A stretch of DNA of 64,000 nt from Flavonifractor sp. AGMB03687 (GCF_017811815.1 NZ_JADKZI010000005.1:1-64000), one strand, 5' to 3'; counted from the first letter of the stretch, positions 32,862-42,167 are shown. A program made the numbers and translations. Notes: generated by a model from the sequence alone, not told the origin.

Positions 32862-34121
32862 ATGAAAGAAGTCTATGTTGTCAACTGTTGCCGCACCGCC
32901 GTGGGCTCCTTTGGCGGCAGCCTGAAGGACACCCCCGCCACTGATCTGGGCGCCGTGGTGGTCAAGGAAGTCCTGAATCGGGCCGGCGTGAAGCCCGAGC
33001 AGGTGGACGAGCTGATGTTCGGCTGCATCCTGACCGCTGCCCAGGGCCAGAACCCCGCCCGTCAGGTGGGCGTGAAGGCCGGTCTGCCCTACTCCGTGCC
33101 CGCCTACACCGTGGGTATGGTGTGCGGCTCCGGTATGAAGAGCGTCATTGAGGGCGCCCGTGCCATCCTGGCCGGCGACGCCGACGTCATCGTGGCCGGC
33201 GGCACCGAGAACATGTCCGCCGCTCCCTACGCTCTGCCCGCTGAGCGCTGGGGCGCCCGCATGGGCGACAAGAAGGTCGTCGACACCATGATCAAGGACG
33301 GCCTGTGGGACGCTTATAACAACTATCACATGGGCACCACCGCCGAGAACATCGCCGACGTGTGGGGCATCACCCGCGAGGAGATGGACGCCTTCGCCGT
33401 GTCCTCTCAGAACAAGACCGAGGCTGCTCAGGCTGCCGGTAAGTTCGTGGACGAGATCGTCCCCGTGATGGTGAAGAAGAAGAAGGAAATGGTCGAGTTC
33501 AAGGTGGACGAGTTCCCCAAGGCCGGCGTGACCATGGAGTCCGTCTCCAAGCTGCGCGGCGCCTTCCCCGCCGGTCCCGAGGGCGTGGAGGACGAGATCG
33601 TCCATACCTTTGAGGTCACTCAGGTCCACGAGGCTGACGCCAAGAAGCACGTTCAGCGCGTGACCGCTGCCAACGCCTCCGGCATCAACGACGGCGCTGC
33701 CGCCATCCTGCTGGCTTCCGGCGAGGCGGTTGAGAAGTACGGCCTGAAGCCCATGGCCAAGCTGATCGGCTGGGGCCAGGGCGGCGTGGATCCCAAGATC
33801 ATGGGCGTGGGCCCCGTGCCCGCTTCCCGCAACGCCATGGCCAAGGCCGGCGTGACCATCGAGGACATCGACCTGGTGGAGGCCAACGAGGCCTTTGCCG
33901 CTCAGTCCATCGCTGTGGCCCGTGAGCTGGGCTTCGACATGGACAAGGTCAACGTCAACGGCGGCGCCATCTCCATCGGCCACCCCGTGGGCGCTTCCGG
34001 CGCTCGTATCATCGTCACCCTGCTGCACGAGATGCAGAAGCGCGACGATGCCAAGAAGGGTCTGGCTACCCTGTGCATCGGCGGCGGCATGGGTGTCGCT
34101 ACCATCTTCGAGAAGTGCTGA
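32862..34121 (+). CDS. atoB: Acetyl-CoA C-acetyltransferase (thiolase)
   Basis: The 419-residue thiolase has its nucleophilic cysteine in GMVCGSGMKS (Cys88), NEAFAAQ, the histidine in GGAISIGHPVGASGAR and the second catalytic cysteine in CIGGGMG near the C terminus. It condenses two acetyl-CoA to acetoacetyl-CoA, the first step of butyrate formation, or runs in reverse. It is about 27 residues longer than typical; the extra length is a charged insertion (about 236-266) between the SKLRGAF and VTAANASGINDGAA segments. Codon use suggests high expression. It heads an operon with the CoA-transferase genes. Confidence 0.93.
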   Translation: MKEVYVVNCCRTAVGSFGGSLKDTPATDLGAVVVKEVLNRAGVKPEQVDELMFGCILTAAQGQNPARQVGVKAGLPYSVPAYTVGMVCGSGMKSVIEGARAILAGDADVIVAGGTENMSAAPYALPAERWGARMGDKKVVDTMIKDGLWDAYNNYHMGTTAENIADVWGITREEMDAFAVSSQNKTEAAQAAGKFVDEIVPVMVKKKKEMVEFKVDEFPKAGVTMESVSKLRGAFPAGPEGVEDEIVHTFEVTQVHEADAKKHVQRVTAANASGINDGAAAILLASGEAVEKYGLKPMAKLIGWGQGGVDPKIMGVGPVPASRNAMAKAGVTIEDIDLVEANEAFAAQSIAVARELGFDMDKVNVNGGAISIGHPVGASGARIIVTLLHEMQKRDDAKKGLATLCIGGGMGVATIFEKC

Positions 34122-34187
34122 TTTGTCCGCGCCGGGGCGGCGATGCCGCCCCGGCCGGCCTCTACTTTATATTAGGAGGGTTATATC

Positions 34188-34880
34188 GTGCGCAACAAGA
34201 TCATTTCTGTTGAGGAAGCCGTGAACATGATTCCCGACGGCGCTACCATCATGTACGGCGGTTTCCTGGGCTGCGGCAGCGCCCATCATATCATTGAGGG
34301 TCTGGCCAAGAAGGGCACCAAGGACCTGACCATCATCGGCAACGACTGCGGCATGGCCGTGGGTCCCAACGGTGAGGAGTTCTACGGCGTGGCCAAGCTG
34401 GTCCACAACCACCAGGTCAAGCACGTCATCGCCACTCACGTGGGCATGACCCCCGACGTGGGCACCCAGGGCATGGTGGAGAAGACCCTGACCGTGGATC
34501 TGATCCCCCAGGGCTCTCTGGCCGAGATGATCCGTGCCGGCGGCGCCGGTCTGGGCGGCGTGCTCACCCCCACCGGCGTGGGCACCATCGTGGAGGATTC
34601 CCCCTACTGCCTGGGCAAGCAGACCATCGACGGCAAGGACTACCTGCTGATGAAGCCCATCCGTGCCGACTTCGCCCTGATCGGCGGTCACATGATCGAC
34701 AAGTTCGGCAACATCTGGTACAAGGGCACCACCCGTAACTTCAACATCGTGATGGCCACCGCCGCTGACGTGGTCATCGCCGAGGCCGACAACGTGGTCG
34801 AGGTGGGCGATATCCAGCCCGAGAACGTGGTCACCTCCGGCGCCTTTGTCAATTACATCGTGGATGGAGGGAAGCTGTAA
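34188..34880 (+). CDS. atoD: CoA-transferase subunit A (acetate/butyrate-acetoacetate type)
   Basis: The 230-residue protein matches the alpha subunit of family I CoA-transferases, with an early glycine loop (YGGFLGCGSAHHIIEGLAKKG), GNDCGMAV and a C-terminal VVIAEADNVVEVGDIQPENVVTSG. It begins at a GTG after AGGAGGG. With the adjacent B subunit it would move CoA between acetoacetate and butyryl- or acetyl-CoA. It starts 66 bp after the thiolase, and its stop overlaps the next start by 1 bp. Confidence 0.9.
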   Translation: MRNKIISVEEAVNMIPDGATIMYGGFLGCGSAHHIIEGLAKKGTKDLTIIGNDCGMAVGPNGEEFYGVAKLVHNHQVKHVIATHVGMTPDVGTQGMVEKTLTVDLIPQGSLAEMIRAGGAGLGGVLTPTGVGTIVEDSPYCLGKQTIDGKDYLLMKPIRADFALIGGHMIDKFGNIWYKGTTRNFNIVMATAADVVIAEADNVVEVGDIQPENVVTSGAFVNYIVDGGKL

Positions 34881-35539
34881 TGGAGAAGTCTGAGATCAAG
34901 GCCTTTATCGCCAAGCGCGTTGCTAAGGAGCTGAAGGACGGCGACGTGGTCAACCTGGGCATCGGTCTGCCCACCATGATTCCCGCCTTCCTGCCCGAGG
35001 GGGTCCACGTGATCCTCCAGTCCGAGAACGGCATCATCGGCACCGGCCCCAAGCCCACTCCCGAGCAGGCCGACCCCAAGTACAAGATCGACGCCGGCGG
35101 TTCTCCCGCTCAGGCTGACACCTTCGGCTGCTACATCGACTCCGCCACTTCCTTCGGCTTCATCCGCGGCGGCCACGTCAACGCCACCATCCTGGGCGGC
35201 CTGGAGGTCGACGAGGAGGGCTCCCTGTCCAACTGGATCATCCCCGGCAAGAAGATGCCCGGCATGGGCGGCGCCATGGACCTGCTGGTGGGCGCCAAGG
35301 AAGTCATCGTTGCCATGGAGCACACCGCCAAGGGCAATCCCAAGATCCTGAAGAAGTGCCGTCTTCCCTACACCGCCGTGCACTGCATCACCAAGATCAT
35401 CACTGAGATGGCCGTGATCAACGTGACCGACAAGGGTCTGGAGCTGGTGGAGTACAACCCCGAGTTCACCGTGGAGCAGATCCAGGCTGCCACCGAGGCT
35501 ACCCTGATCGTCTCCCCCGACCTGAAGCCCATGTGCTAA
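34880..35539 (+). CDS. atoA: CoA-transferase subunit B
   Basis: The 219-residue beta subunit has the catalytic glutamate in LQSENGIIG and the family motifs VVNLGIGLPTMIP, FGFIRGGHVNATILGGLEVDEEG, GMGGAMDLLVGAKEVI. It forms the CoA-transferase with the preceding subunit. Together with thiolase this fits butyryl-CoA:acetoacetate CoA-transfer, known from lysine- and acetate-using gut Firmicutes; substrate specificity is an inference. Confidence 0.92.
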   Translation: MEKSEIKAFIAKRVAKELKDGDVVNLGIGLPTMIPAFLPEGVHVILQSENGIIGTGPKPTPEQADPKYKIDAGGSPAQADTFGCYIDSATSFGFIRGGHVNATILGGLEVDEEGSLSNWIIPGKKMPGMGGAMDLLVGAKEVIVAMEHTAKGNPKILKKCRLPYTAVHCITKIITEMAVINVTDKGLELVEYNPEFTVEQIQAATEATLIVSPDLKPMC

Positions 35540-35559
35540 TCGGCTTAACGCCACATACC

Positions 35560-35592
35560 AACGTCCCGCGGGAAACCGCGGGACGTTTTTTT
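35560..35592 (+). terminator. Rho-independent terminator of the thiolase operon
   Basis: AACGTCCCGCGG and its complement with a GAAA loop, followed by T7. Confidence 0.93.
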
Positions 35593-35654
35593 ACGTCCGC
35601 CGAAAACCGGAAGAAAATCGTTATACTTTTTTAAAGATTTCTCCCCCGTGTCCC

Positions 35655-35688
35655 GTGTATACTGACTGTACTAAGATGTGTCATACAC
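35655..35688. promoter_or_regulatory. Promoter/operator region of the GntR-ABC operon
   Basis: A TATACT hexamer (35658-35663) lies inside a broken inverted repeat: GTGTATACTGAC (35655-35666) faces GTCATACAC (35680-35688). Its position just upstream of the GntR start suggests an autoregulatory operator. The -35 is poor. Confidence 0.45.
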
Positions 35689-35709
35689 TTCCGGAAAGGA
35701 GATGCCAGG

Positions 35710-36099
35710 ATGATCCAGCTCAATTACCGGGACGCCCGGCCCATCTATGAACAGGTGAAAGATGGACTGCGGCACCTGGTGGTGACGGGTGCGCTCCAGG
35801 CGGGGGACAAACTGCCCTCGGTGCGGGCGCTTGCCACGTCGCTGGCCATCAACCCCAATACCATTCAACGTGCCTATGAATCCCTGGAACGGGAGGGCTA
35901 TCTGTACACCGTGGCAGGCAAGGGCTCCTTCGCCGCCCCCCACGCCGACGTCAACGCCGACCGGCGGGAGCGACTGCTGAAGGACTTCGACGCCTCGGCG
36001 GCGGAACTGCTGTTTCTGGGCATGACGGCGGGCGAACTGGCCCGCCGTCTGGACGAGGCCGCCGCCCGGCAGGCGGTCAGAGAGGAGAGGAAACCATGA
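35710..36099 (+). CDS. GntR-family regulator, short YhcF/YtrA type
   Basis: The 129-residue protein has an N-terminal winged helix (IYEQVKDGLRHLVVTGALQAGDKLPSVRALATSLAINPNTIQRAYESLEREGYLYTVAGKGSFAA) and only a short helical tail, as in YtrA-subfamily regulators that control neighbouring ABC transporters. It begins the operon with the ABC ATPase and permease; its stop overlaps the ATPase start by 4 bp. Confidence 0.9.
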   Translation: MIQLNYRDARPIYEQVKDGLRHLVVTGALQAGDKLPSVRALATSLAINPNTIQRAYESLEREGYLYTVAGKGSFAAPHADVNADRRERLLKDFDASAAELLFLGMTAGELARRLDEAAARQAVREERKP

Positions 36100-36998
36100 T
36101 CGAAGCCAAAAACGTGGTCAAGACCTTTGACGGCTTTCGGGCCCTGGACGGCCTGACCATGACGGTACCCCAGGGCTCCATCTACGGCCTGGTGGGCCCC
36201 AACGGCGCGGGCAAGTCCACCCTGCTGCGCCACGTCACCGGGGTCTACCGGCAGGATTCCGGCTCGGTGCTGCTGGACGGCAACCCCATCTACGAAAACC
36301 CCGCCGCCAAGGCCCGCATTGCCGATATCCCCGACGAGCTGTACTACTTCCTGTCCGCCTCCACCCGGGACATGATGCGCTTTTACAGGGGCTTTTATCC
36401 CCGGTTCGACCTCAAGCGCTACGAGGCCCTGAAGGACGTGTTCACCACCGTGGACGAGAAGCAGCCCATCCGCCGCCTGTCCAAGGGCATGCAGAAGCAG
36501 TCCGCCTTCTGGCTGGCTCTGTGCTGTCGCCCTGACGTGCTGGTGCTGGATGAGCCGGTAGACGGCCTGGACCCGGTGATGCGCCGCCAGGTGTGGTCCC
36601 TCCTCATGGGCGACGTGGCCGAGCACGGCACCACGGTGCTGGTGTCCTCCCACAACCTGCGGGAGCTGGAGGACGTGTGCGACCATGTGGGTATCCTGTC
36701 CCACGGCAAGGTGCTCATCGAGCGCTCCCTGTCCGACCTGCAGGAAAACGTGGTCAAGATGCAGATCGTCTTCCAGGAGCGGGAGCTGCCCCAGCTGCCC
36801 GAGGACCTGGAGGTGCTCCACGTGTCCCATGTGGGCCGCATCCACACCCTCATCATCCGGGGCAATGCCACCGACATTACCAACCGTCTGGCGGTGCACG
36901 CCCCCATCCTGATGGAGGCCCTGCCCCTGACCCTGGAGGAGATCTTTATTTATGAGCTGGGAGGTGAGGACTATGCGGTCCGGGACATCGTACTTTAA
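36096..36998 (+). CDS. ABC transporter ATP-binding protein
   Basis: The 300-residue ATPase has Walker A GPNGAGKST, a signature region RLSKGMQKQ (variant of LSGGQ), Walker B VLVLDEPVDGLDP and the H-loop VSSHNL. It has the C-terminal extension common in exporters next to GntR regulators. The permease gene begins within its 3' end, so the pair is translationally coupled. Substrate unknown; export of a toxic or envelope compound is plausible. Confidence 0.92.
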   Translation: MIEAKNVVKTFDGFRALDGLTMTVPQGSIYGLVGPNGAGKSTLLRHVTGVYRQDSGSVLLDGNPIYENPAAKARIADIPDELYYFLSASTRDMMRFYRGFYPRFDLKRYEALKDVFTTVDEKQPIRRLSKGMQKQSAFWLALCCRPDVLVLDEPVDGLDPVMRRQVWSLLMGDVAEHGTTVLVSSHNLRELEDVCDHVGILSHGKVLIERSLSDLQENVVKMQIVFQERELPQLPEDLEVLHVSHVGRIHTLIIRGNATDITNRLAVHAPILMEALPLTLEEIFIYELGGEDYAVRDIVL

Positions 36999-38904
36999 TC
37001 TGACCCTGGTAGGGAAAAATCTGGCCCGGTTCTGGCCCATCTGGGGTCTGTACACCCTGATCTGGGTGGTGCTGATGCCGGTAGGTATCCTGATTGAGCG
37101 GGACTACTGGACGGCCTATGAGGCCCGGGCCTATGCCCTGCGGCTCATCGGCGGCACCAGCCCCGCCCTGGTGCTGGCCTTTTGCTTCGGCATCCTGGCG
37201 GCCATGGCCGTGTTCTCCTACCTGTACTCCACCCGCTCGGTGGGCATGTTCCACGCCCTGCCCATGCGGCGGGAGGGGCTCTTCCTCACCAACTACCTGT
37301 CCGGCCTGGCCTTCCTCATCATCCCCAACATCGCCATCTTCCTGCTGGGTCTGGCGGCCGAGGCTCTCAACGGCAAGGTGGTGTTCAGCAGCCTGTTTAC
37401 CTGGCTGATGGTCACCTGTCTGCTCTGCCTGTTCTTCTACTCCTTCGCCGTGTTCTGCGCCATGTTTACCGGTCATATCCTGGCCCTGCCCGCCTTCTAT
37501 GTGATCCTCAGCTTCCTGGTGCCTACCCTGGCCTACCTGCTGGAGACCATCGCCCGGCAGTTCCTCTTCGGCTTTACCGGAGCGGCATGGATGGAGGAGG
37601 CCTCCGAGTGGTTCTCCCCCGCCCTCAAGCTGGCTCAGGACACCGTCAGCGCCCAAAACGACACCGTCGACGTCTATCAGTTCCGGGGCCTGGGCCTGGT
37701 AACCTTCTACGCCCTCATCGGCCTGGTACTGGCCGGAGTGGCCCTGGCTCTCTACCGCCGCCGCCACCTGGAGCGGGCGGGTGACGTGATCACCGTGGGC
37801 TGGATGCGCCCGGTGTTCCGCTACGGCGTGTCCCTGTGCGCCGCCGTGGCCCTTGGCACCTTCTTCTACTCCATCTTCTACGCCCTGCTCCCCACCAGTC
37901 CCTGGATCCTGCTGGGCTGGATGCTGCTGTGGGGCGCCGCCGGCTGCTTCATTGCCGAGATGCTGCTGCGCAAGCGGTTCTGGGTCTTCAAGAGCAGCTG
38001 GAAGGGCTGCGTGGTCTTCCTGCTGTGCCTGTGCGTGGGCATGGGGACCCTGGAGCTGGACGTGATGGGCTTTGAGACCGCAGTGCCCAACGCCGCTCAG
38101 GTGGAGAGCGTACGCATCTACGGCCCGGACACCAACCCCCGGGACGGCGGCAACGACAACCTGATCTCCGACAACCCCGAGGTGATCCAGGACGTGCTGG
38201 ACCTGCACACCGCCATTACCCAGCAGAAGGACGCCCTGGAGGCCTGGCAGAGCCAGAGCGGCACCTCCGAGGTGTGGACCACCGGCACCGACGGTGTGGA
38301 CCTGCAGGTGGGCACCTCCCACAGCCTGATCTTCACGTATAACATGAAGGACGGCTCGGTGATCCAGCGCAAGTACGCCTTCCCCACCACCGCCTCCGAC
38401 CTGGAGGATCCCAACAGCCTCTCCTCCAAGCTCACCGCCATTCTCAACCGGACCGACGTGGTGTATAACAGCTACTTCGGCGACGTGCAGCCGGAGGACC
38501 AGCTGGCCAGCGTGGCCATCGTCAACCTCTACAATCCGGAGGAGGACACCTACGGCTTTGAGTATCTGCCCACCGAGCTGCTGGAGCCCCTGATGGAGGC
38601 CATCAAGACCGACATCGCCGAGGGCAACCTGGGCCGCCGCTATCTGCTGGAGGACCGGGAGCGGATGGACAACTGCTGCTACGCCGACCTGGAGCTCACC
38701 TACCGGATGCCCGCGGAAAGTTCCTCCGGCATCGCCAGCAGTGCCGACTCCGAGTACGGCCCCACGGCCAATGCTACCCAGGAATACACCTACACCGTTA
38801 CCATCACCCTGCAGAAGAGCGCCGTCCACACCCTGGAGGTGCTCAAGGACTACCCCAACGCCTTCCTGTCCCAGGCGGAAGTGCAGTTGGCAAACAAAGA
38901 CTGA
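36973..38904 (+). CDS. ABC transporter permease with large extracytoplasmic C-terminal domain
   Basis: The 643-residue protein has about ten hydrophobic segments between residues 15 and 370 (including one break before YRRRHLERAGDVITVGWM), then a 270-residue hydrophilic domain starting near LELDVMGFETAVPNAAQVESVRIYG that is probably outside the cell. The ATG follows GGAGGTGAGG and overlaps the ATPase end by 26 bp. It is the membrane partner of the preceding ATPase. I cannot name the C-terminal domain. Confidence 0.85.
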   Translation: MRSGTSYFNLTLVGKNLARFWPIWGLYTLIWVVLMPVGILIERDYWTAYEARAYALRLIGGTSPALVLAFCFGILAAMAVFSYLYSTRSVGMFHALPMRREGLFLTNYLSGLAFLIIPNIAIFLLGLAAEALNGKVVFSSLFTWLMVTCLLCLFFYSFAVFCAMFTGHILALPAFYVILSFLVPTLAYLLETIARQFLFGFTGAAWMEEASEWFSPALKLAQDTVSAQNDTVDVYQFRGLGLVTFYALIGLVLAGVALALYRRRHLERAGDVITVGWMRPVFRYGVSLCAAVALGTFFYSIFYALLPTSPWILLGWMLLWGAAGCFIAEMLLRKRFWVFKSSWKGCVVFLLCLCVGMGTLELDVMGFETAVPNAAQVESVRIYGPDTNPRDGGNDNLISDNPEVIQDVLDLHTAITQQKDALEAWQSQSGTSEVWTTGTDGVDLQVGTSHSLIFTYNMKDGSVIQRKYAFPTTASDLEDPNSLSSKLTAILNRTDVVYNSYFGDVQPEDQLASVAIVNLYNPEEDTYGFEYLPTELLEPLMEAIKTDIAEGNLGRRYLLEDRERMDNCCYADLELTYRMPAESSSGIASSADSEYGPTANATQEYTYTVTITLQKSAVHTLEVLKDYPNAFLSQAEVQLANKD

Positions 38905-38918
38905 ATCCCGTTTCCAAG

Positions 38919-38956
38919 GAGCGCGCCGCCCAAAGCGGCGCGCTCCTTTGTTGCCT
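38919..38956 (+). terminator. Terminator-like hairpin after the ABC permease
   Basis: GGAGCGCGCCGC and its complement with a CCAAA loop, followed by TTTGTTG. Confidence 0.7.
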
Positions 38957-39004
38957 CTCCACAAATCCGACGGTCTTTTTCCCAGTGACGTGGGATACTT
39001 TTCC

Positions 39005-39032
39005 TTGATTTCTCAGCGTCATGTGCTATCAT
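39005..39032 (+). promoter_or_regulatory. Promoter of the PLP-enzyme/hydantoinase operon
   Basis: TTGATT (39005-39010), 16-bp spacer and TATCAT (39027-39032) with an extended TGC before the -10. Confidence 0.6.
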
Positions 39033-39064
39033 GTTGGTAAGTATCTCGGTAAGGAGGCCTGTAT

Positions 39065-40531
39065 ATGATCGACCTGACCGTACACCGCCAGGCCCTGGAG
39101 CATAACATCCGTATTGCCCGGGAAAACGGCGTCGTTATCCCCACCTTTGAAAATATGATCCATCCGGAGACGGTGCCCCAGCCCATTCAGGACCGGCTCA
39201 CCCATGTGGGTCTGTGGGATGTGGACCCGGCCAACCTCTTCCGCATCACCTGGAAGAACCAGCCCATCCCCACCGGCGGGCTGTACCGCTCCGCCCCCAA
39301 CTACATCGAGCTGCCCCCCGCCCTCACCGGCGTGCCCGCCCGCATCCTGTGCCTGCCGGGCAAGTGGTTCCCCACCGGCTGCCACAAGGTGGGCGCCTCC
39401 TTCGGCTGTCTGGCCCCCCGTCTGGTCACCGGCCAGTTTGACGCCGCCAGTCAGAAGGCAGTGTGGCCCTCCACCGGCAACTACTGCCGGGGCGGCGCCT
39501 TCAACTCCCGGCTGCTGGGCGTCCACGGCGTGGCCATCCTGCCCGCCGGCATGAGCCAGGAGCGCTTTGACTGGCTGGCCTCCATCGACGCTGACGTCAT
39601 CAAGACCCCCGGCTCCGAGTCCAACGTAAAGGAGATCTTTGACAAGACCAACGAGCTGAGCCGGGACCCCTCCTGCATGATTTTCAACCAGTTTGCCGAG
39701 ATGGGCAACCACCTGTGGCACTACAAGGTCACCGGTGCGGCGGTGGCCGAAGCCTTTGAGGACGCCAAGCGCCCCGGCGACAAGCTGGCGGGCGCCTGCT
39801 TCACCTCCGGCTCGGCGGGCACCATCGGCTGCGGTGACTACCTGAAGGAAGTCTACCCCGCCATGAAGCTGGCGGTGGGCGAGGCCGTCCAGTGCCCCAC
39901 CATCCTGAACAACGGCTTTGGCGACCATCGGGTGGAGGGCATCGGCGACAAGCACGTGCCCTGGATCCACGACGTGAAGAACACCGACATGGTCATTGAC
40001 GTGGACGACAACGACGCCATGGCCCTGCTGCGGCTCTTCAACGAGCCGGCGGGCAAGGCTCAGCTCATCGAGGCTGGCGTGGACCCCCAGCTGGTGGAGT
40101 CCCTGGCGCTCATGGGCATCTCGGGCATCGCCAACGTGCTGTGCTGCATCAAGATGGCCAAGTATTACGAGCTCACCGAGCACGACGTGGTGTGCACCGT
40201 CCTCACCGACTCGGCGGATATGTACCGCTCCCGTCTGGCGGAGCTGACCCAGCAGCTGGGCGAATATGACGCCAAGGCCGCCGCCTACGACTTCGCCCTT
40301 CACCTGATGGGCCTGAAGACCGACTGCATGGCGGAGCTGGGCTACTACGACCGCAAGAGGGTCCACAACCTGAAGTATTACACCTGGGTGGAGCAGCAGG
40401 GCAAGACCACCGAAGAGCTGGACGCCCTGTGGTACGGCACCGAGTGGGCCGACGTCCACAGCCAGGCCGACGCCCTGGATGAGCTGATCCGGGCCTTCAA
40501 CGAAGAAACCGGGGTGCTGAAGGGCCTGTAA
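39065..40531 (+). CDS. Fold-type II PLP-dependent enzyme, function unknown
   Basis: The 488-residue protein has the cysteine-synthase/tryptophan-synthase-beta type fold. A likely PLP lysine sits in GCHKVGASFG, a substrate loop in PSTGNYCRGG, and a phosphate-binding glycine loop in TSGSAGTIGCGDYL. It is longer than cysteine synthase or diaminopropionate ammonia-lyase, and the lysine motif (HKVGAS) differs from the usual KxxG or SxKxR. It is the first gene of an operon with a threonine-synthase-like enzyme, a small membrane protein, a dihydropyrimidinase and MocA. In related uric-acid catabolic clusters a PLP ammonia-lyase (YgeX) occupies this role; that link is an inference. Confidence 0.75.
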   Translation: MIDLTVHRQALEHNIRIARENGVVIPTFENMIHPETVPQPIQDRLTHVGLWDVDPANLFRITWKNQPIPTGGLYRSAPNYIELPPALTGVPARILCLPGKWFPTGCHKVGASFGCLAPRLVTGQFDAASQKAVWPSTGNYCRGGAFNSRLLGVHGVAILPAGMSQERFDWLASIDADVIKTPGSESNVKEIFDKTNELSRDPSCMIFNQFAEMGNHLWHYKVTGAAVAEAFEDAKRPGDKLAGACFTSGSAGTIGCGDYLKEVYPAMKLAVGEAVQCPTILNNGFGDHRVEGIGDKHVPWIHDVKNTDMVIDVDDNDAMALLRLFNEPAGKAQLIEAGVDPQLVESLALMGISGIANVLCCIKMAKYYELTEHDVVCTVLTDSADMYRSRLAELTQQLGEYDAKAAAYDFALHLMGLKTDCMAELGYYDRKRVHNLKYYTWVEQQGKTTEELDALWYGTEWADVHSQADALDELIRAFNEETGVLKGL

Positions 40532-40545
40532 AAGGAGGTTCCTCC

Positions 40546-41784
40546 ATGAAATACGTTCTGGGCGCCAAGTGCGTCAAATGCGGCAGGGAATACGCCGCCG
40601 TCCCCGACCTCACCACCTGCTCCTGCGGGGGTATCCTGGACATCCAATACGACTATGCCGCCCTCCGCCGGGATCTTTCCCGGGAAATGCTGGCCAACAA
40701 TCCCGACCGGTCCATGTGGCGGTACCGGCCCCTGCTGCCCATTGAGGAGGATTCCGCTCCCCCGCCCCTGCGGGTGGGCTGGTCTCCCCTCTATGAGGCG
40801 GACCGTCTGGGGGCCGAGCTGGGGCTGAAAAAGCTATACATCAAGGATGACGGCCAGAACCCCACCGCCTCTCTGAAGGACCGGGCCTCCGCCCTGGCGG
40901 TGGTCAAGGCCCGAGAGGCGGGGGCGGACACCATCGCCTGCTCCTCCACCGGCAACGCCGCCTCCTCCCTGGCGGGCAACGCCGCCGCGGCGGGCCTGCG
41001 CACCTATATCTTCGTGCCCAGCCGGGCCCCCAAGGGCAAGGTGGCCCAGCTGCGTATCTTCGGCTCCACCGTCATCAGCGTGGACGGCTCCTATGAGGAC
41101 ACCTTCGAGCTGTCCAAGGCCGCCATCGACAAGTGGGGCTGGTACAACCGCAACGCCGCCATCAACCCCTACCTGTCCGAGGGCAAAAAGACAGTGACTT
41201 TAGAAATTATGGAGCAGCTGAACTGGCAGGTGCCCGACTACATCGCCCTCTCCGTGGGGGACGGCTGCACCATCGCCGGCGCCTGGAAGGGCCTTGTGGA
41301 CCTCTGCGAGGTGGGGCTTATCGACAAGCTGCCCAAGCTCATCGCCGTCCAGGCGGAGGGCTGCTGCCCCCTGAACCGGGCCATCCAGACCGGAGAGCCC
41401 TGGTCCCCCATGGAGGAAAACACCCTGGCCGACTCCATCGCCGTGGGGGTGCCCCGCAACCCGGACAAGGCCCTCAATGCCATCCGGGCCTCGGACGGCG
41501 TGGCCGTCAACGTGTCCGATGAGGAGATCCTGGCCGCCATGCGCCTGCTGGGCCGCACCCAGGGGGTGTTCGGCGAGCCCGCCGGGGTCACCGGTACCGC
41601 CGGTGTTAAGAAGGCCCTGGAGCTGGGCCTCATCTCTCCCGACAGCACCGTGGTGAGCATCGTCACCGGCAACGGTCTGAAGGACGTACAAAACGGCATC
41701 AAGGCCGCCGGAGAGCCCATGCTGGTGAAACCGGACATGGACGCCCTCCTCTCTGCCTTTGATCAGGCGGGCATCCGCCCCTGA
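40546..41784 (+). CDS. thrC: Threonine synthase-like PLP enzyme
   Basis: The 412-residue protein has an N-terminal zinc-ribbon-like segment (CVKCGREYAAVPDLTTCSCGG), then a threonine-synthase fold with the PLP lysine in SLKDRAS, STGNAASSLAGNAAA and GDGCTIAGAWKGL. It resembles ThrC of the archaeal/plant class. Genuine threonine synthase would convert O-phosphohomoserine to threonine, but no hom or thrB is nearby and its neighbours are degradative, so a threonine or diamino-acid lyase role is also possible. It lies 14 bp behind the previous PLP gene. Confidence 0.8.
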   Translation: MKYVLGAKCVKCGREYAAVPDLTTCSCGGILDIQYDYAALRRDLSREMLANNPDRSMWRYRPLLPIEEDSAPPPLRVGWSPLYEADRLGAELGLKKLYIKDDGQNPTASLKDRASALAVVKAREAGADTIACSSTGNAASSLAGNAAAAGLRTYIFVPSRAPKGKVAQLRIFGSTVISVDGSYEDTFELSKAAIDKWGWYNRNAAINPYLSEGKKTVTLEIMEQLNWQVPDYIALSVGDGCTIAGAWKGLVDLCEVGLIDKLPKLIAVQAEGCCPLNRAIQTGEPWSPMEENTLADSIAVGVPRNPDKALNAIRASDGVAVNVSDEEILAAMRLLGRTQGVFGEPAGVTGTAGVKKALELGLISPDSTVVSIVTGNGLKDVQNGIKAAGEPMLVKPDMDALLSAFDQAGIRP

Positions 41785-41813
41785 AATCCACCAAAGAAAG
41801 GAAATCTACCACT

Positions 41814-42167
41814 ATGAACGAACGTGCCGCCAAGGTCGGCGTCTGGGCCTACCTGCTCTTTACCGTGGCCAGCTTTGCTCTGGCTCTCTTCTACCTGCTG
41901 AACGGAGGCTTCCGTTCCAATGTCTCTCTGGTCGCCCTGCCCGTGTGGATGGGCTACACCGCCTTCACCACCATCAAGAGCGTGGCCGACCTCATCGGCG
42001 CCCAGAACCGTACCGCCAATTTCACCCGCATGCTGGACCGCTGGGAGGACACCTTCGGCAAGCGGAGCTCCGCCCTGGTGCTGCTGGCCTTCATGACCAT
42101 CGTCACCGGCGCCATCAAGCTGGCCGTGCCCTACATCCTGTTCCAGCTGGGTGTGCAGTTCGCCTGA
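41814..42167 (+). CDS. Small membrane protein of unknown function
   Basis: The 117-residue protein has three predicted membrane segments (about 10-30, 37-55 and 90-112) separated by a polar stretch (SVADLIGAQNRTANFTRMLDRWEDTFGKRSS). I do not recognise it. It lies between the threonine-synthase-like and dihydropyrimidinase genes with short gaps, so it may help transport or localise the pathway. Confidence 0.75.
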   Translation: MNERAAKVGVWAYLLFTVASFALALFYLLNGGFRSNVSLVALPVWMGYTAFTTIKSVADLIGAQNRTANFTRMLDRWEDTFGKRSSALVLLAFMTIVTGAIKLAVPYILFQLGVQFA

